A DNA stretch of 64,000 bases, taken from the NCBI GenBank assembly GCA_030248295.1, contig JASANH010000641.1, forward strand, positions 1 through 64,000, in the 5' to 3' direction. The DNA comes from Mesodorylaimus sp. YZB2_4. Its lineage: Eukaryota; Nematoda; Enoplea; Dorylaimida; Dorylaimidae. The position numbers and the translations under genes were made by a program. Shown here in pieces: positions 46,421 to 58,411 of this stretch (its first letter is position 1; every line of letters begins with the position of its first letter). The notes below the pieces were generated by a model. The model was not told the DNA's origin. It did not search any database and saw nothing but the letters and a program-made list of their open reading frames with translations.

Positions 46421-46789
46421 ATTCATTCGCCGGAAATCGTCTCAAGATTAGTGGGGAAAGAGGCGTGGTTCCGTCCTTTTGCACACCTCTCAACGGGCTG
46501 CGAGAAACACATACAGTTCTAAGGTTCTATAAAAAATTTGTGATAAAAGGTACAATCTACTGCACGATATGTAGATGCTTTTTGCTGGCTGTCGTCATCG
46601 AAAAGCTGCACCAAATAATTCATTTTTTGAGATACCTATCGAATGATTCAAGTTTTTCAAGTCTATTTCAATCAGAAAACCAGATAATCGATTATCTGCC
46701 AGAAGCAAGGGGGCAAAAACCTGATTTTGACTTACCCCAAGGGTCTCCTCAGAGGCAGTTAGACATATTAAGCGACACACTTTTAGCGA

Positions 46790-47878
46790 CACACTGCCGT
46801 CCTCCGAGGGAGGACGGCAGTTTAGTAGCTTGTCGCTGGCTTTGGACACCTGGCTCTAGGCGACTCCTCTGCTACTGTCAAATGGCGGACGCCCACACAA
46901 GGAGCAGAGAATTGGGAAACTGTACTCGAACACCGGTTGGGAAGGTCCTTAAGCTACCTACGCCCCTTCTCACCCAGTATGCCCTCGTGTGGAGGGGCTC
47001 CCAGTGAAGGCACAGGAACCTGCCATGAGAGCTGGTCACCTCAGGGATAGGTTGGGATCACCTTTTTCTGGAATCGAGATCAGGGCAAGCCCGATCGGGA
47101 TTGGGATTTTTTGTTTGGGGCTGTATATTGTTTGCCCATACTAAGGAGATGAGTCTATTTTCCTCACTGAAGCTCACTTTAGTCATCCAGGTTGTTAAGC
47201 TTTTTATCAGGTCGAGGTTTAGTCATCATAAATTAAACGAAATTGATGAGTACATTCGCAGTTTCAATACGCGTACGGCAAGGTCAGCCTGAGCTGAATA
47301 AAATCAGCGTTGCTATCATTATCGAATTGACCTGATGTTGCTGTTGTCTCTTCATCGCTACTGCTTCATCGCAGATACAGTATGATGGATCAGAGTGTGC
47401 CATGCTTATGCATATCATAATTATTAGCAGAATCCCGATGCCTCAATGTCAGGATTGAGATCGGGATCGGGATGAGGACCCCAACCTATCCCAGCCTATT
47501 GTTTATCATATCGACTGCTGGCCAGCTAATGATTGGAAGTCCCATGGATAACTGGGCTGGCGCGGCCCAGCCTGCATAACTTTTTAAAAAATAAGGGAAA
47601 AGTTTAGGACAAGTTTGTGGAGGCTTTTACAAAATAGGAATCCGCTCCATGAATCAGAAAAAGATTTGTCTTCGAAGGAGAGGGCACCTTGTCAAGCTCA
47701 AGATAGAATAAGATGAAACATTTCACGAAACGGCGTTTGGAAAGAAGGGGGTATGGCTGGAGTGGTCGACCATTTTTGAGGGGGGTTCGCGAGAAGTGGT
47801 CGGCATGCGGTCAGGGGGGGGGGGGGAGGGGGGTCAAAAAATCGAGATTTTGTTCGGGCGACCTTTATGGGTGGCCCC
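46790..47878. mobile_element. Inverted partner of the 7.9-9.2 kb MITE/SINE, truncated
   Basis: It matches 7,932-9,090 in reverse complement (GAGATTTTG, CATGAATCA, TCTTCGAAGGAGA, AATTATTAGCAGAAT landmarks). The right tip ...GGGTGGCCCC at 47,878 is the same TIR. The other tip is missing. At 46,796-46,821 CTGCCGTCCTCC is followed by its inverse, an added hairpin at the truncation point. G runs lie at 47,815-47,836. Confidence 0.65.
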
Positions 47879-49343
47879 TTGGGCGCTTGCTAGAAAACAA
47901 GTGACAATAGTTATTCATGATGAGCCAAGGCGCTGCAAGCTTGAATGGGTGGCAAACCAATCAAGCAAAGTGTCATAACACACATTTTCAGGAATGGCAT
48001 TTTCTGTGTTCTCTTTCGTATACCATTTACTTCTGGGTGGCGAGCGGCGTTTTAATTTAAAACCCCATTTAACGTTTTTCATATTGCCAAGACGCCATTT
48101 TAAATTTTATGACGCACATTTGCTGTCAACCGAGGCGACACGTCGTCGTCGAGCTCGGGCTCCAGTGGGAATGGCCGGCGAGGTGGAGTCAACTGGGGAC
48201 GAATTGACAGTGTTTGGAGGGGTGGCATTGGAGAGCATAATTTTCGTGTCAGCTCTGGGTTCATCTTTCTCTCGTCTTCATCCATCGTCGAGTGTTCATC
48301 GAGTCGAGTCGAGTTGGTTTAGGGGAGGGGGCAGCTGGCGCCGGTTATCGTTATATGCATATACCTAGCTTACTTGCTGTTCTGGAGCCTCTTTTATTGA
48401 AGGAGCAGCAGCAGCAGGTCTCACTCAAACCTTCCTGAAAACGGGGCGCTTCTTCGTTGACCGAGCACGTATACATAATCTAAGAGTGCCTAGTGTGTAT
48501 CGTCGGTGAATCGAGACGGCAACGTTTTTAAAAAGGTCTCCGCGTTTTGCCTTCTAGCTAATAGACGTGGGCGCTAGTCGCTGGTTGCTTGGTAGGATAC
48601 GCCCTCGGTCGGGTCGGCGACAAGAGGAAGTAGCCGCCCGAGGCCCAGTTTCCAAAAGGTAGCGAACGACACGAGCGGGGCTTGTAGAAAACGAAGGTGC
48701 CGATTGCTGGGACCAGTGCCGTATAGCTAATCCCTATGACGAAACATGTCCATCCTCTGCTTCACCCACACATCACTCAATTATTCCTAGTTAGCTAGGC
48801 GCCAGGTAGACGAGATGCATGGATCGAATTAGATGTTAGCTTAGCTAAACAATCAAAAGATCCTGGCCACCAGGCACTTCTGCCAGGCTAGATTTCTAGA
48901 CCTCGAGGCTTCTAGCTCTGGCTTGCACGACTGAAAACACGGCTTACGAGTATTTCTGTATCCTAGTCCTGTTCATCTGCAGGAAAAATTTCGAATCACC
49001 TCGACTTTCTTGACGTGTCTGTTATCGCTACAAGCATATAGAGTTCGAATTTCGCGCCTTTCTATTACCCATCGTAAACTCCATAAACTGATATTTTTAG
49101 CCCATTTATTATCGATTTCCCGCTTGTCTAGTCAGTTGCGCATACGAAGGCATATTGACTAGTTCCATTAGCCTTGCATTATATCGACCTTTGCTGATCA
49201 AGATCATTTTGATTTTCCCGATTACATTCGCCCCGTTCGATCAATCGATCATCGAACGGACAAATTGATAGGTCAAACGCGCTTTTAAATTATGGCCGGC
49301 CGTATTAGACGTCGTTCTCATCAAATATTATCGGCAATATAGA
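47879..49343. other. Upstream of the claudin-like gene
   Basis: It probably holds promoter and 5' UTR. Open frames near 48.0-48.4 kb (for example MAFSVFSFVYHLLLGG) have no motif. The sequence is GC-rich and CG-containing around 48,120-48,200 and 48,590-48,670. Confidence 0.35.
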
Positions 49344-52300
49344 ATGTCATTTGGGCAACCACGGAGTAACCGTGGTCCAGTGCCTACCGAAATGGAAGGT
49401 TTATCGGTGCTCAATCAACAAACTTATCATCGAGTGTTATGGGAGAGACGGATCATGTTCACGGCCACGGCCTTGTGCGTCTTTTGTATCGCACTATTCG
49501 TAATCGCTGTCGCGACGGCTTCGTGGGCCGTATTCGATGTCTATGACGAAAAAGGCAACGTTACTGTGTGCCTGCACGTGGGTATATGGGGCGAATGGAG
49601 AATAGAGGCCGATCCCGCGACAAAAGAAATAAGACGAAGTAAGCACCATCATTTTTACATTTTATGCCTATGCCATTACTCTTGTCAAATCTTTTAAGTT
49701 TTTGTACTGGCTTTGCGAATTAGCTACAGTACTGTCGGCGCAATGGCCCAGTGAGTGGTCCTGCTTGCAATAGCTGGCAAGCAAAGTCTACTGCATATAC
49801 AAACGTTTTTGTCTCCACCTCAATTTTATTGCGATCAGTCCACTAGTTTGATGGTTGTAATCAGAGAAATCCATAACTGAAGGAAATTCGACAGGTCAGC
49901 GACAAAATGTCGAGGGTAGTGACATTCCGTTAATTTTAGCCACGAGACACTAAAGGCCAGCATTTTTCTTTGTGAAAAATGTTCTAGTTGAAATGATGTT
50001 GAAAAAAGAGTAAGCGTAATTTTTCCAGACGAGTGAAATGTCTGGTAGCCCAGGTGTTTACCATAAAACTGACAGGTATGAATAAATTGTAAAGCGTAGA
50101 CATAGGTGCCGGTTTTTAAATTTTAGCACTGCTCTACTTTCGCTGTGCGCTGAGAGACTGATTGAGCAGTCAGACGGACACAGAGTGTAAAGTAAGTGCG
50201 ATGTAAAGTGCGTTTCACACCCAAATCAAAATCCCACAAAGTCCAGGTTGCGCAGGGCGACAAGTGCAAGTACATCGAATTCGTGCAACCCCCATCTTGG
50301 GGGATTTTTTTTAAAATTAGTAATAACACGATTAGAATAGAGAAGTTTGGTCAACCACAGCAGATTTGTGTTTTACGCTTTGATTTTGTTTTCACTTATT
50401 TTACAAAGTTTTCCTAAACTACGGTGCAAAAAACATATCTGCGCTAGTTGGCCGATAGAACGTAAATTTTAAGGGAAAGATTCGAAACTGTCGCAACGCT
50501 CGTTTTAGGGCCATTACTGTACAAGTGTCCTTAATATGCCGATTCCATATTATCGATTGCTGTGTTCTTTGTTGTCAAAACGAGCTGTTTTTCCTTTGAC
50601 AAACAGGGTTACGTTTCGAAAACCATTCCTCAGAGATATGGTGTGAGGTTGTCCCGAGGTGGCACATAAATCAGTTTTATTGCATGCTTATACAAACTCT
50701 CTAATGTATGACTGAGGCGCGATTTCGCGAGTCGTGGTTCATTTCGACGCTGCAGGCAAGTTGCTTTCGATGACAAAAGAAAATTGCTGCGGTGTCTGCG
50801 ACGCAATCAGAGGAAAGTCAAAGACATAATTTCCAATGCTTAGCAAGAATTGCATGGGAGAATAATGAAGGTTGAGTGTTTTGTTGAACTGGCCGCCCGA
50901 AAATTCTCGAGTGTTTGAGACGGGCACGAAGCATCCCTCTTCACGCTCTATTTAAAGTTTCCCACTTCGGAAAATGCCTTGAATCTTCAAGTGAATCATT
51001 CGAATTTTGTTCAGGAAAATTGCTAGTTTTTGAACAGCTTTTTTAGCTGAAACTTGTGGTCTGGTGAAATAGTGGACCAGTGGATAGTTTATGGAGACCT
51101 CTTTTTAAAGGGCATAAGGGCTACATGATAACAATGATCTATATCTGCTGTGCATTAGCTATGCACGTTTCGATGCCTACCGCCATTAGCGCTAAGCCCT
51201 TTTTCTGGCACCAGTGCTCGTCTAATCGTTCTTGGAACTTGATAGACGATGGTCGATTGAAGACGCCTCATCGCCTGTTCATCCATCAAACTGCCGCTTT
51301 TTGCTGGGCAACCCTAATCTTGGTTTCTTCCTGTCGACGACGACCATGTCTTTCATTAAACCGGCACCAACCTTAGCAAAATGCCATGGCAGCTATGGGA
51401 TGAAATTCCCATCGCTTTTTTAATGGATCAACTAGGTTTGATTTTCTAATCTGCCACCGCAGCTGCCGAAAATGGACCAATTGAAAAAAGCTTGAGTTGA
51501 TTTGTTAGCATCTAAATAAGATTATGTTCTGTGGCAAACTCCCAATTGACTATGTCGAGCACGAGGAGATTTTTCAAAGAAAAAAAAGAAGGAAGAAGCA
51601 TCCATTAGTCAGAACACAACTACGTAGCCCGGTGCCATGACACAAGCAAGTGCGACGGTGTCTTATCATTTGTTTTTCTTGGTTCTCTCAAAGCTCGTAA
51701 ACATACGCGAAGTGCGAGTTCAGTTTATAAAATACATCATATCTAGCTTGTTCTAAGAAATTGACCAAGCAAGCCGAGGTATCCTTTCGAAAGGAAGATT
51801 GGTGGCGTTTTTGATCGGTAGCTATGCTCATCAGTTTTCTCCGCTTTTTCTCACCTTTCTCTTTCGTCATTGATATTCGCCTTTGAGAGCAATGTGGTGT
51901 TTGACGAATGAGCTTTTTCTGCACGAAACGCCTCTCTACTCTTTTCTTTTGCTTCTTCGTTAGAGAAAAGGAAGAAGGAAATGATTGCAAGTGCCACTGG
52001 CCACATACTCTTCTTTGCTAACTTTCGGCTGTTGAACTTTTTAAAACTCGATCACCGACGTGGCTGTTTGTGCGACTAATGTGCGTAAGATCAGAAAGAA
52101 CATTTTCTGATACACAGCCTCTAGCAGTTTCACAAAAATGTTGAACAGAAAATGTCAAGAAGCCTGAAAAGCAGTTGAGAAACCGCGTGAAAGTTACTCA
52201 GCAAATACCACGTGTTGCGCTTTATGGATTTCACCTCGGGCATATAGAAATGTATAGGATCCACAATTATCGATTTATGAAGGCGTAATCGCCAGAAAAA

Positions 52301-53935
52301 AAGATTAATTTAAGACAACTTGGTGCTGCCATGCAGCTGGCATAAGGTGCATATCTGTAGGCTTTCTGTAAGTTTCGACCCATGCGAAACAGGTTGCCCA
52401 GTGAAATTTTTTGACCCTTTTTTATGTGTGAAATAGATACACCCATGAGTGGTTATAGTAACGCAAAAATTCTTTTTTGTGCACACTCGATTTTCACGGG
52501 ATTATCAAAAAAACGTTTTTTGAAAGTGCTTCGGCGATATCAGCCATAACTCTCTGATTTTTCGGTCTTTCCTGATCAACGACACATCAGCGTGTTCACA
52601 AATGGACGAGGATTTGAATGCTCCTCGCGAAAAATTTCTACCTTCCACCTGTCTCGAGATATTGAACGCCAAAGTCGGAGGTGCCCTCCAAATTTACGAC
52701 TTTTAGACCTCCTGCTCGTTTCTGCTGACTGGGAGACAGGGTTTGACCAACCTAAAATATGCCCTATCCATCTAGATAAAAAAGGGGGTCAAAAAATTTC
52801 ACTTGGCAACCCCTGAGTCGGCCCTGACAGAATGCCTGTCTTAATAAGGTGTGTGTGTGCTTGTACTATCGAACATCAGCATATCAGAATATCAAAGTAA
52901 TTCTGTGACTCTGTCAATATTTTCGACCGTCAAACAGTTCATAAAAGAATAAATGGTTCGAAATCCACAATGCACACTCATGCAATACATTTGGTGCTTC
53001 TGTTTCAGCTATTTGGATCAGACATTTCCCTCAGCCACCAATCGATGTGCCGAGACTGGGTGATCTTGATCTGTTGCGTAAGTCATCATCATCATTTTCT
53101 TTGAGTTTAGTCTAGTCGATGGGTCCGCTAGATCTGATGCGTACACTGGGTGTTATTGTGACATGTTTGCGAGTATGCTCAGAAGTAAGTTGATGCACTG
53201 GGTCTGTTAACATGCTTCACCCTGTGCCCATGCATTATTTGAGATTTCAGTTCGATCATACAATAAAAATACACACATACTGTACATATAAAGTGTACAT
53301 AAATGCCAACATACACGTGTACATACATACACACTCATATGTATATGCAGCATACAAAGTGTTTGGAAGAAGATAAATACAGTAATATTTATGTATTTTG
53401 GGGCTGATAGTTGGCCATCGTTTTTAGATTATTATCGAACGCAAGCCGTATTCGGAGTAGTAGGTTTGATTTTAATGCTGTTGGGCAATGGCTTTGCCTT
53501 ATACAGCTTTAACCATCATCGATATATGTACAAAAGGCTGACGTTCGGGTTGTTAGCATTCGTGGGTAAGTTCGTGTGTTCTCCAATAGCACTTCACAAA
53601 ATCATCACATTTGCAGCTCGGAAAAATCTATAAGTGAATATTTGATTTCAGCAATGTGCGTCTTGGTTGTAGTCGAAGTGCTCATACATTCAGTCCAGGA
53701 GTGGCAATCATTCGGTAGCGCGAGAGAGAAGAAACCTTACGCACAGGCCACTCCGTCCAACATATACCTACATGGCATGTCGTACGGTTATTCAACTTAC
53801 CTTTCATGGATCGTGTTCGCCGTATATCTCGGCGCTGCCGTCGTGTTTTTAATCGGTGGTCGTAAGCAAAAGGGTAGTCGAGCCGCGACGGCAGAATTCG
53901 AAGAGGAGGATAGACCAGTCAATCTAGGTAGATGA
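49344..53935 (+). CDS. Claudin/PMP22-like four-span membrane protein
   Basis: Exons are 49344-49638, 53009-53077, 53428-53565 and 53652-53935, all in phase 1, giving 261 residues. Intron 1 is about 3.4 kb and the others are 86-350 bases. Four membrane segments are seen: FTATALCVFCIALFVIAVAT, GVVGLILMLLGNGFAL, LLAFVAMCVLVVVEVL and WIVFAVYLGAAVVFLIGG. The first extracellular loop has VCLHVGIWGEW, resembling the claudin-family GLW...C signature, though with a single nearby cysteine. The cytoplasmic tail is charged (KQKGSRAATAEFEEED). It is likely a junctional or channel-associated membrane protein of the claudin / TMEM47 / calcium-channel gamma superfamily; the subfamily is not decided. AATAAA at 54,254 may be its polyadenylation signal. 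Confidence 0.85.
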
Positions 53936-56201
53936 ATTCCCATTTCTGGTATTGAGATTGCATGTTATCTTTTGGTTAGTAGTGAATTTAGAATTTATGC
54001 AGTCATTTTAATATAGTGTGTCTTTTAACATCGGGCTGTGCTCACAAGGGTTTATATGTTATACTGAAAGGGCACTTCCATATTTGGGGTCTTATGTATT
54101 GCGTACAGTACTGTAGATGTAGATTAGTGCTAGTCTGTACTTATTACTGTCATATACTGCTCACTACAGCACCTACGAGTACATACATCTTGCACAGTTC
54201 AATTCGGTGTCCTCTATATACATTGGCCGTCAATGCATGTTGCACTACCATGCAATAAATTATACTGTAATTGCAGCATGCAATAAAAAATTACTTATTT
54301 TTCTGGCTCATATAACTAACCAATTTGTTATAAAGTCACTTGATTTTTTATATCACTTTTTTAGCAGTTCTCACTATTTTTGTTGCACATGCACCTCTCT
54401 AACCCAATTTTGCCTTTTTTCAAGCGTGATCGACTGAATGGATGGCATCGCAGTGCAAATCGGCGCCTGTTGCTGCCCTTGTGCTCTCACTCGACTGCGG
54501 ACATTATTTATGCCCGGTACAGTTTACAAAAAGCACGAATTCTGCTTCTTTTTAATTTGAACCCCAAGGCTATCAAATACCCATTTTTTGAAAATTGGTG
54601 AAATATTTTTGGTTTCGATGTAACATGCTCTTTAATTTTTGTTTGGTGTGGTATGGCGGTTGATATAATTACCTGAATTGTAAAAATTGGGTCGAAATTT
54701 AAATGACTTTGTGTTATCGATTTATATAAAAATGATTCGACGTTAATTTTTCGTGTTTTTTAAATTATGCGTTCGTAATAATATTTGGTTAATTCGTCTT
54801 TTCTGACAAGGGTATGACCAATGGAGTGTCGTCGTCTGGTATGCAAAACTCGGTTTTTGTTTGATTTTTAACGGACTCCGTTGTGCATAAATTCGTGTTC
54901 GGGGTATCGTGTGGTCAATGGTGTGTGAAAATGGTAAACGGTAAAAATTGGCGGGTGAAATAAGACATTTGCCAAGGTGGGAGATGGCGGATATCTTTGG
55001 TGGCTTTGGTGCAGAATGTGCTGCGGAGGTACGAGACCAGTTCAGAGCACAGCAGAAAAGACGGAACCTGCTGATTATGAGGTTGAAGGACGATTGCGTC
55101 TATAAAGCCTCAAATGGGGCACAGCGCAATCGAGAACGGCGCAACAGGAAACGGCGCCGATGGCTACATCCCGATTATGAGTGTGCAATTCTATAGAAGT
55201 CGCCACTGTGGTACACGACAGCGTGACTCGGCAGAGCAACAGCGTGTGGCTCGCAAATATGAGAGATAGTCCTACAACCTCCTTCCCTTGGCTGGTTTTT
55301 AACATCAATTTGCATCTGTCCAGTGGAAACCGATGTGTCAAAGACATTCATCCTGTAGTGCACATTAGACTGACCAGGTCACGCTCTGCTTCAATGCGTT
55401 CCAAAAATTCATTGTTCCGAAGGTATAGTCAGCATATTGACATAGGAGGCCGAATATGGATTCAACACCTTATGGGTTATTTCATGATTACTTCTTCCCT
55501 AGTCAACTTTGCGAACCCATATTATACAGTACAGGAGCCACACTTTAGATAGTGTTTTTGATCGGTATCTCCCGAGCTGGTCAAAATTTTGTGAAGTCCT
55601 GTCATGGGTTCTCGAGTATTGTGTCCCGCACGCTAGGGTCAAAAGTCATAGAAATCGATCGAAGGCGCTCAAATAGTGGAGTGACTATTGAGATTTTCAA
55701 AGGATACGCGAAATCATGCATTTTGGGTCGGGGTCATAAGTGTTATAAATACTTGGGGGGGGGGGGCGTCGGCCAATGCTAGATGAACCTGAAAACAGTT
55801 CTTCGGGGCGAATCGTGAGTGATTATTTGCGGACCTTAGGACCCCGTGAACTTCCAGCAATTCGGTGGCTTATCGAAGTTGCTAAGCTGTGGTTGTGCAT
55901 GGGTATTTGATGCATGCACTCCTTGCTTGGCGCTTTAGCAGCGGAGCCATATCGTTGGGGTAAGCACGGCAATAGAATGCTTTTACAACGTGAAAACCCC
56001 CTGCGTATCAACAGTTAGTTGCCTGTTTAGCCCAGCCACATTGGAGTTTATGCGCAGTAGGCTACAGTGACAGAGCATAACGCGGGAACCTTATTTGTAC
56101 GAAATTTGCATCAGCTCAGGAGGGACTAGACGACAAATTTCTTCGATCTATTCTGAATTCTTAGCCCAAATGTGGGTGCAAAAAAGTACTACTATTTCTT
56201 T
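53936..56201. other. 3' UTR of the claudin-like gene and intergenic DNA
   Basis: The region to about 54,300 is probably 3' UTR. Positions 54,948-55,196 hold an 82-codon plus frame with a basic RNRERRNRKRRRWLHPDY tail. This resembles the start of PIF/Harbinger-type nuclease genes, but it is short and unsupported. A G run lies at 55,757. Confidence 0.3.
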
Positions 56202-56941
56202 AAAAAAATCTGTTATCAGACAACGAAAAGGTTAGCCCAGCTACTCTACTCTACCAAATGCAAGGCGAGACGGGGTTGGCTAGGCTCCCTCGGCGGCGTT
56301 TATTGACAAATTTTGACCAAAAATTGCTACACTGTCACTAAAAAAAAGTGTAACAGGGCGTCCCCTGCCTGCCACTTCATTCAAGAAATGGAGGCCGATG
56401 GTCGTTAGCTCTATTGCAAGAGGTTGTACGCCTAAAGCTATTAGCATGCTGGCTCAACAGAAGCTGAATTTCCTGTTCTAGTGTCGCTGAGTAGGTGTTA
56501 CGCATTCAGTACTCATGCTGTCACGACAGATGTAATCTTATTGCAGCAAGTCCTCACTGTTTCTCAAGTAAGTCAAGGTAACAGACGGCAATCGTATTCC
56601 AAAACTCCAAACTTCCAAACTTACTCCAAAATACGAATAAGTATATTCATGTAGGTATTGGCCTTTGGTAAAAACAAAAAGAATAAAATTCCCCTGGGAA
56701 TCGACCCCACTACTCTGCGATGCACAGAGGCATGCGTTATGGGTGAGAGTGGGAGTACGATTGTGAGCCACGCCCTGAACGCAACATAAACGTAGATTTA
56801 TGTCTACATAAGTATACAGATAAGTATAACCCACTCAAGCATGTGCCGCCGAGGGAGCCCAGCCACTCTCGTCTCGCCTTGCATTTGAATAGAGTAGGGT
56901 GGCTGGGCTAACCTTTCCGGTGTCTGATAACAGATTTTTTT
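56202..56941. mobile_element. TIR element with TA target duplication, about 740 bp
   Basis: The TIRs are about 95 bases: AAAAAATCTGTTATCAGACA at the left and its inverse at the right, then GGTTAGCCCAGC and CTCCCTCGGCGGC. TA flanks both ends (56201-56202 and 56941-56942), as for Tc1/mariner-type insertion. There is no transposase. Confidence 0.75.
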
Positions 56942-58411
56942 AGATATGTATCAATTCAGGCATTGGACATGCCGTAAACTCCGTCCTTGGGAATTAAAAC
57001 TTCAATCGGTTGATAGGTTTAGATGCCAAGTCCCACCAAGAAATGGTGTTCTTATAAATTAAATTTCCATATTTCCTTCTGTACATGGAATTAGCTAAAA
57101 GCAGCATTTCTTAGCTTCTTCGCCTTCTCTTCGACCAAATCGTCATGAAAATATGCCTTAAATATGAGTGATAGGAAACGGGTGAATGGCGATTAGTCCT
57201 CTAGTCTCCTTCCCTTTGTCCACGACCCTTGACCTCATGACAATGTGCTGGGCACATTGCCCCGACCCTATTTGAGGTGAATTAAAGCCAAGCGGATCAT
57301 ATGGTAAGTACAGAAACATACTGTGTCTAATGTGTGGTATCAACAGATTTCAAACGATCAAGTAAACCAATCTCTCACCAGTGAGCCATATGAAATCCTC
57401 CCGTACTCTATTTCTGACAATCTGCTTCTGTTCCAAGTAAGTATAGTAAGTAGTATAGTTTATCCAAGTTGAAGCGTGATTAACGGTTTACTCGTACAAC
57501 AGTGACACATAACGGCACCCTAGGGCTCAGGACAAAACAAGCACAGGTGATGCATGCACACATGTATAGACTCCAGGGGAATGGTAGTATCCCGTGCACT
57601 GTAGGGCATATTCCCTTCTGTCAGCTTTGCAATAACTTCAGGATTTCGAATTCGTCGCCATGATTGCACGTACAGACAGTTGGGTTCCTGGGAGCAATTG
57701 CTGTATATACGCATTTTATAAAAAGCAGTGTCGGAACGGGCTTTCTGTGCCCCAGACTCTCAATCATACAATACGTCGGGGCTACCTTGTGTACGTGTCA
57801 GAGCGTGCATGTAATCGCGTAATTCTACCAGCACACCATGTTCACCAGTTCGACCGCCCATGAGACATGGTCGTGTCCAAATCAGCACTGGCATTTTCGA
57901 GCGGCCTCTGGCTCTGCTCTCATCCCTCCGCCTCGGCTGGACGAGCGTGTGCACTGGGCATGGGCGAGTGACCGCACGAACGTCAGTCAGTCAATCGAGG
58001 AAAAGGCGAGCATTCGGTCTGAGAGCAGCGATTTTCGAGGACTGGTAATGCTGTGTATTGGCCAGGTACATTTGTAGGTACCAGTTGAAGCCTAGCCTGG
58101 GCTCGCCTCGACCATCGGCCCTGTCCTGTCCAACATGGCCGACTTAAGGCGAATAACAAACACGACCTAGACTCGACCAAAGCCGAGCCAACCGTGTCTA
58201 CTTAAAAGCACTTTTCCCTTGTAGCTTTGACTCGGTAGCGGAAAAGCGGCTCGTCACTCGCTCTGACAGTCGTCATCTCCCACTTCAACCTTGACTCGTC
58301 CGTCGTCCGTTCGTTCATTCTCGAGTGCGGGTTTAGCCTCCTCAGAGCGGATACACACCCCTTCTCAACTGAATTGTGAGCGTGGAAAGCGGATTTAAGA
58401 CTTTAAATAAA
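56942..58411. other. Upstream of the chitinase gene
   Basis: No repeat or gene is recognised. The last 300 bases are rich in TCG and CTC words and probably hold the promoter and 5' UTR. Confidence 0.35.

Noticed and set aside
54948-55196. Harbinger-type nuclease gene
   Set aside because: Only a basic stretch resembling that family's N-terminus is seen; there is no catalytic triad or continuation.
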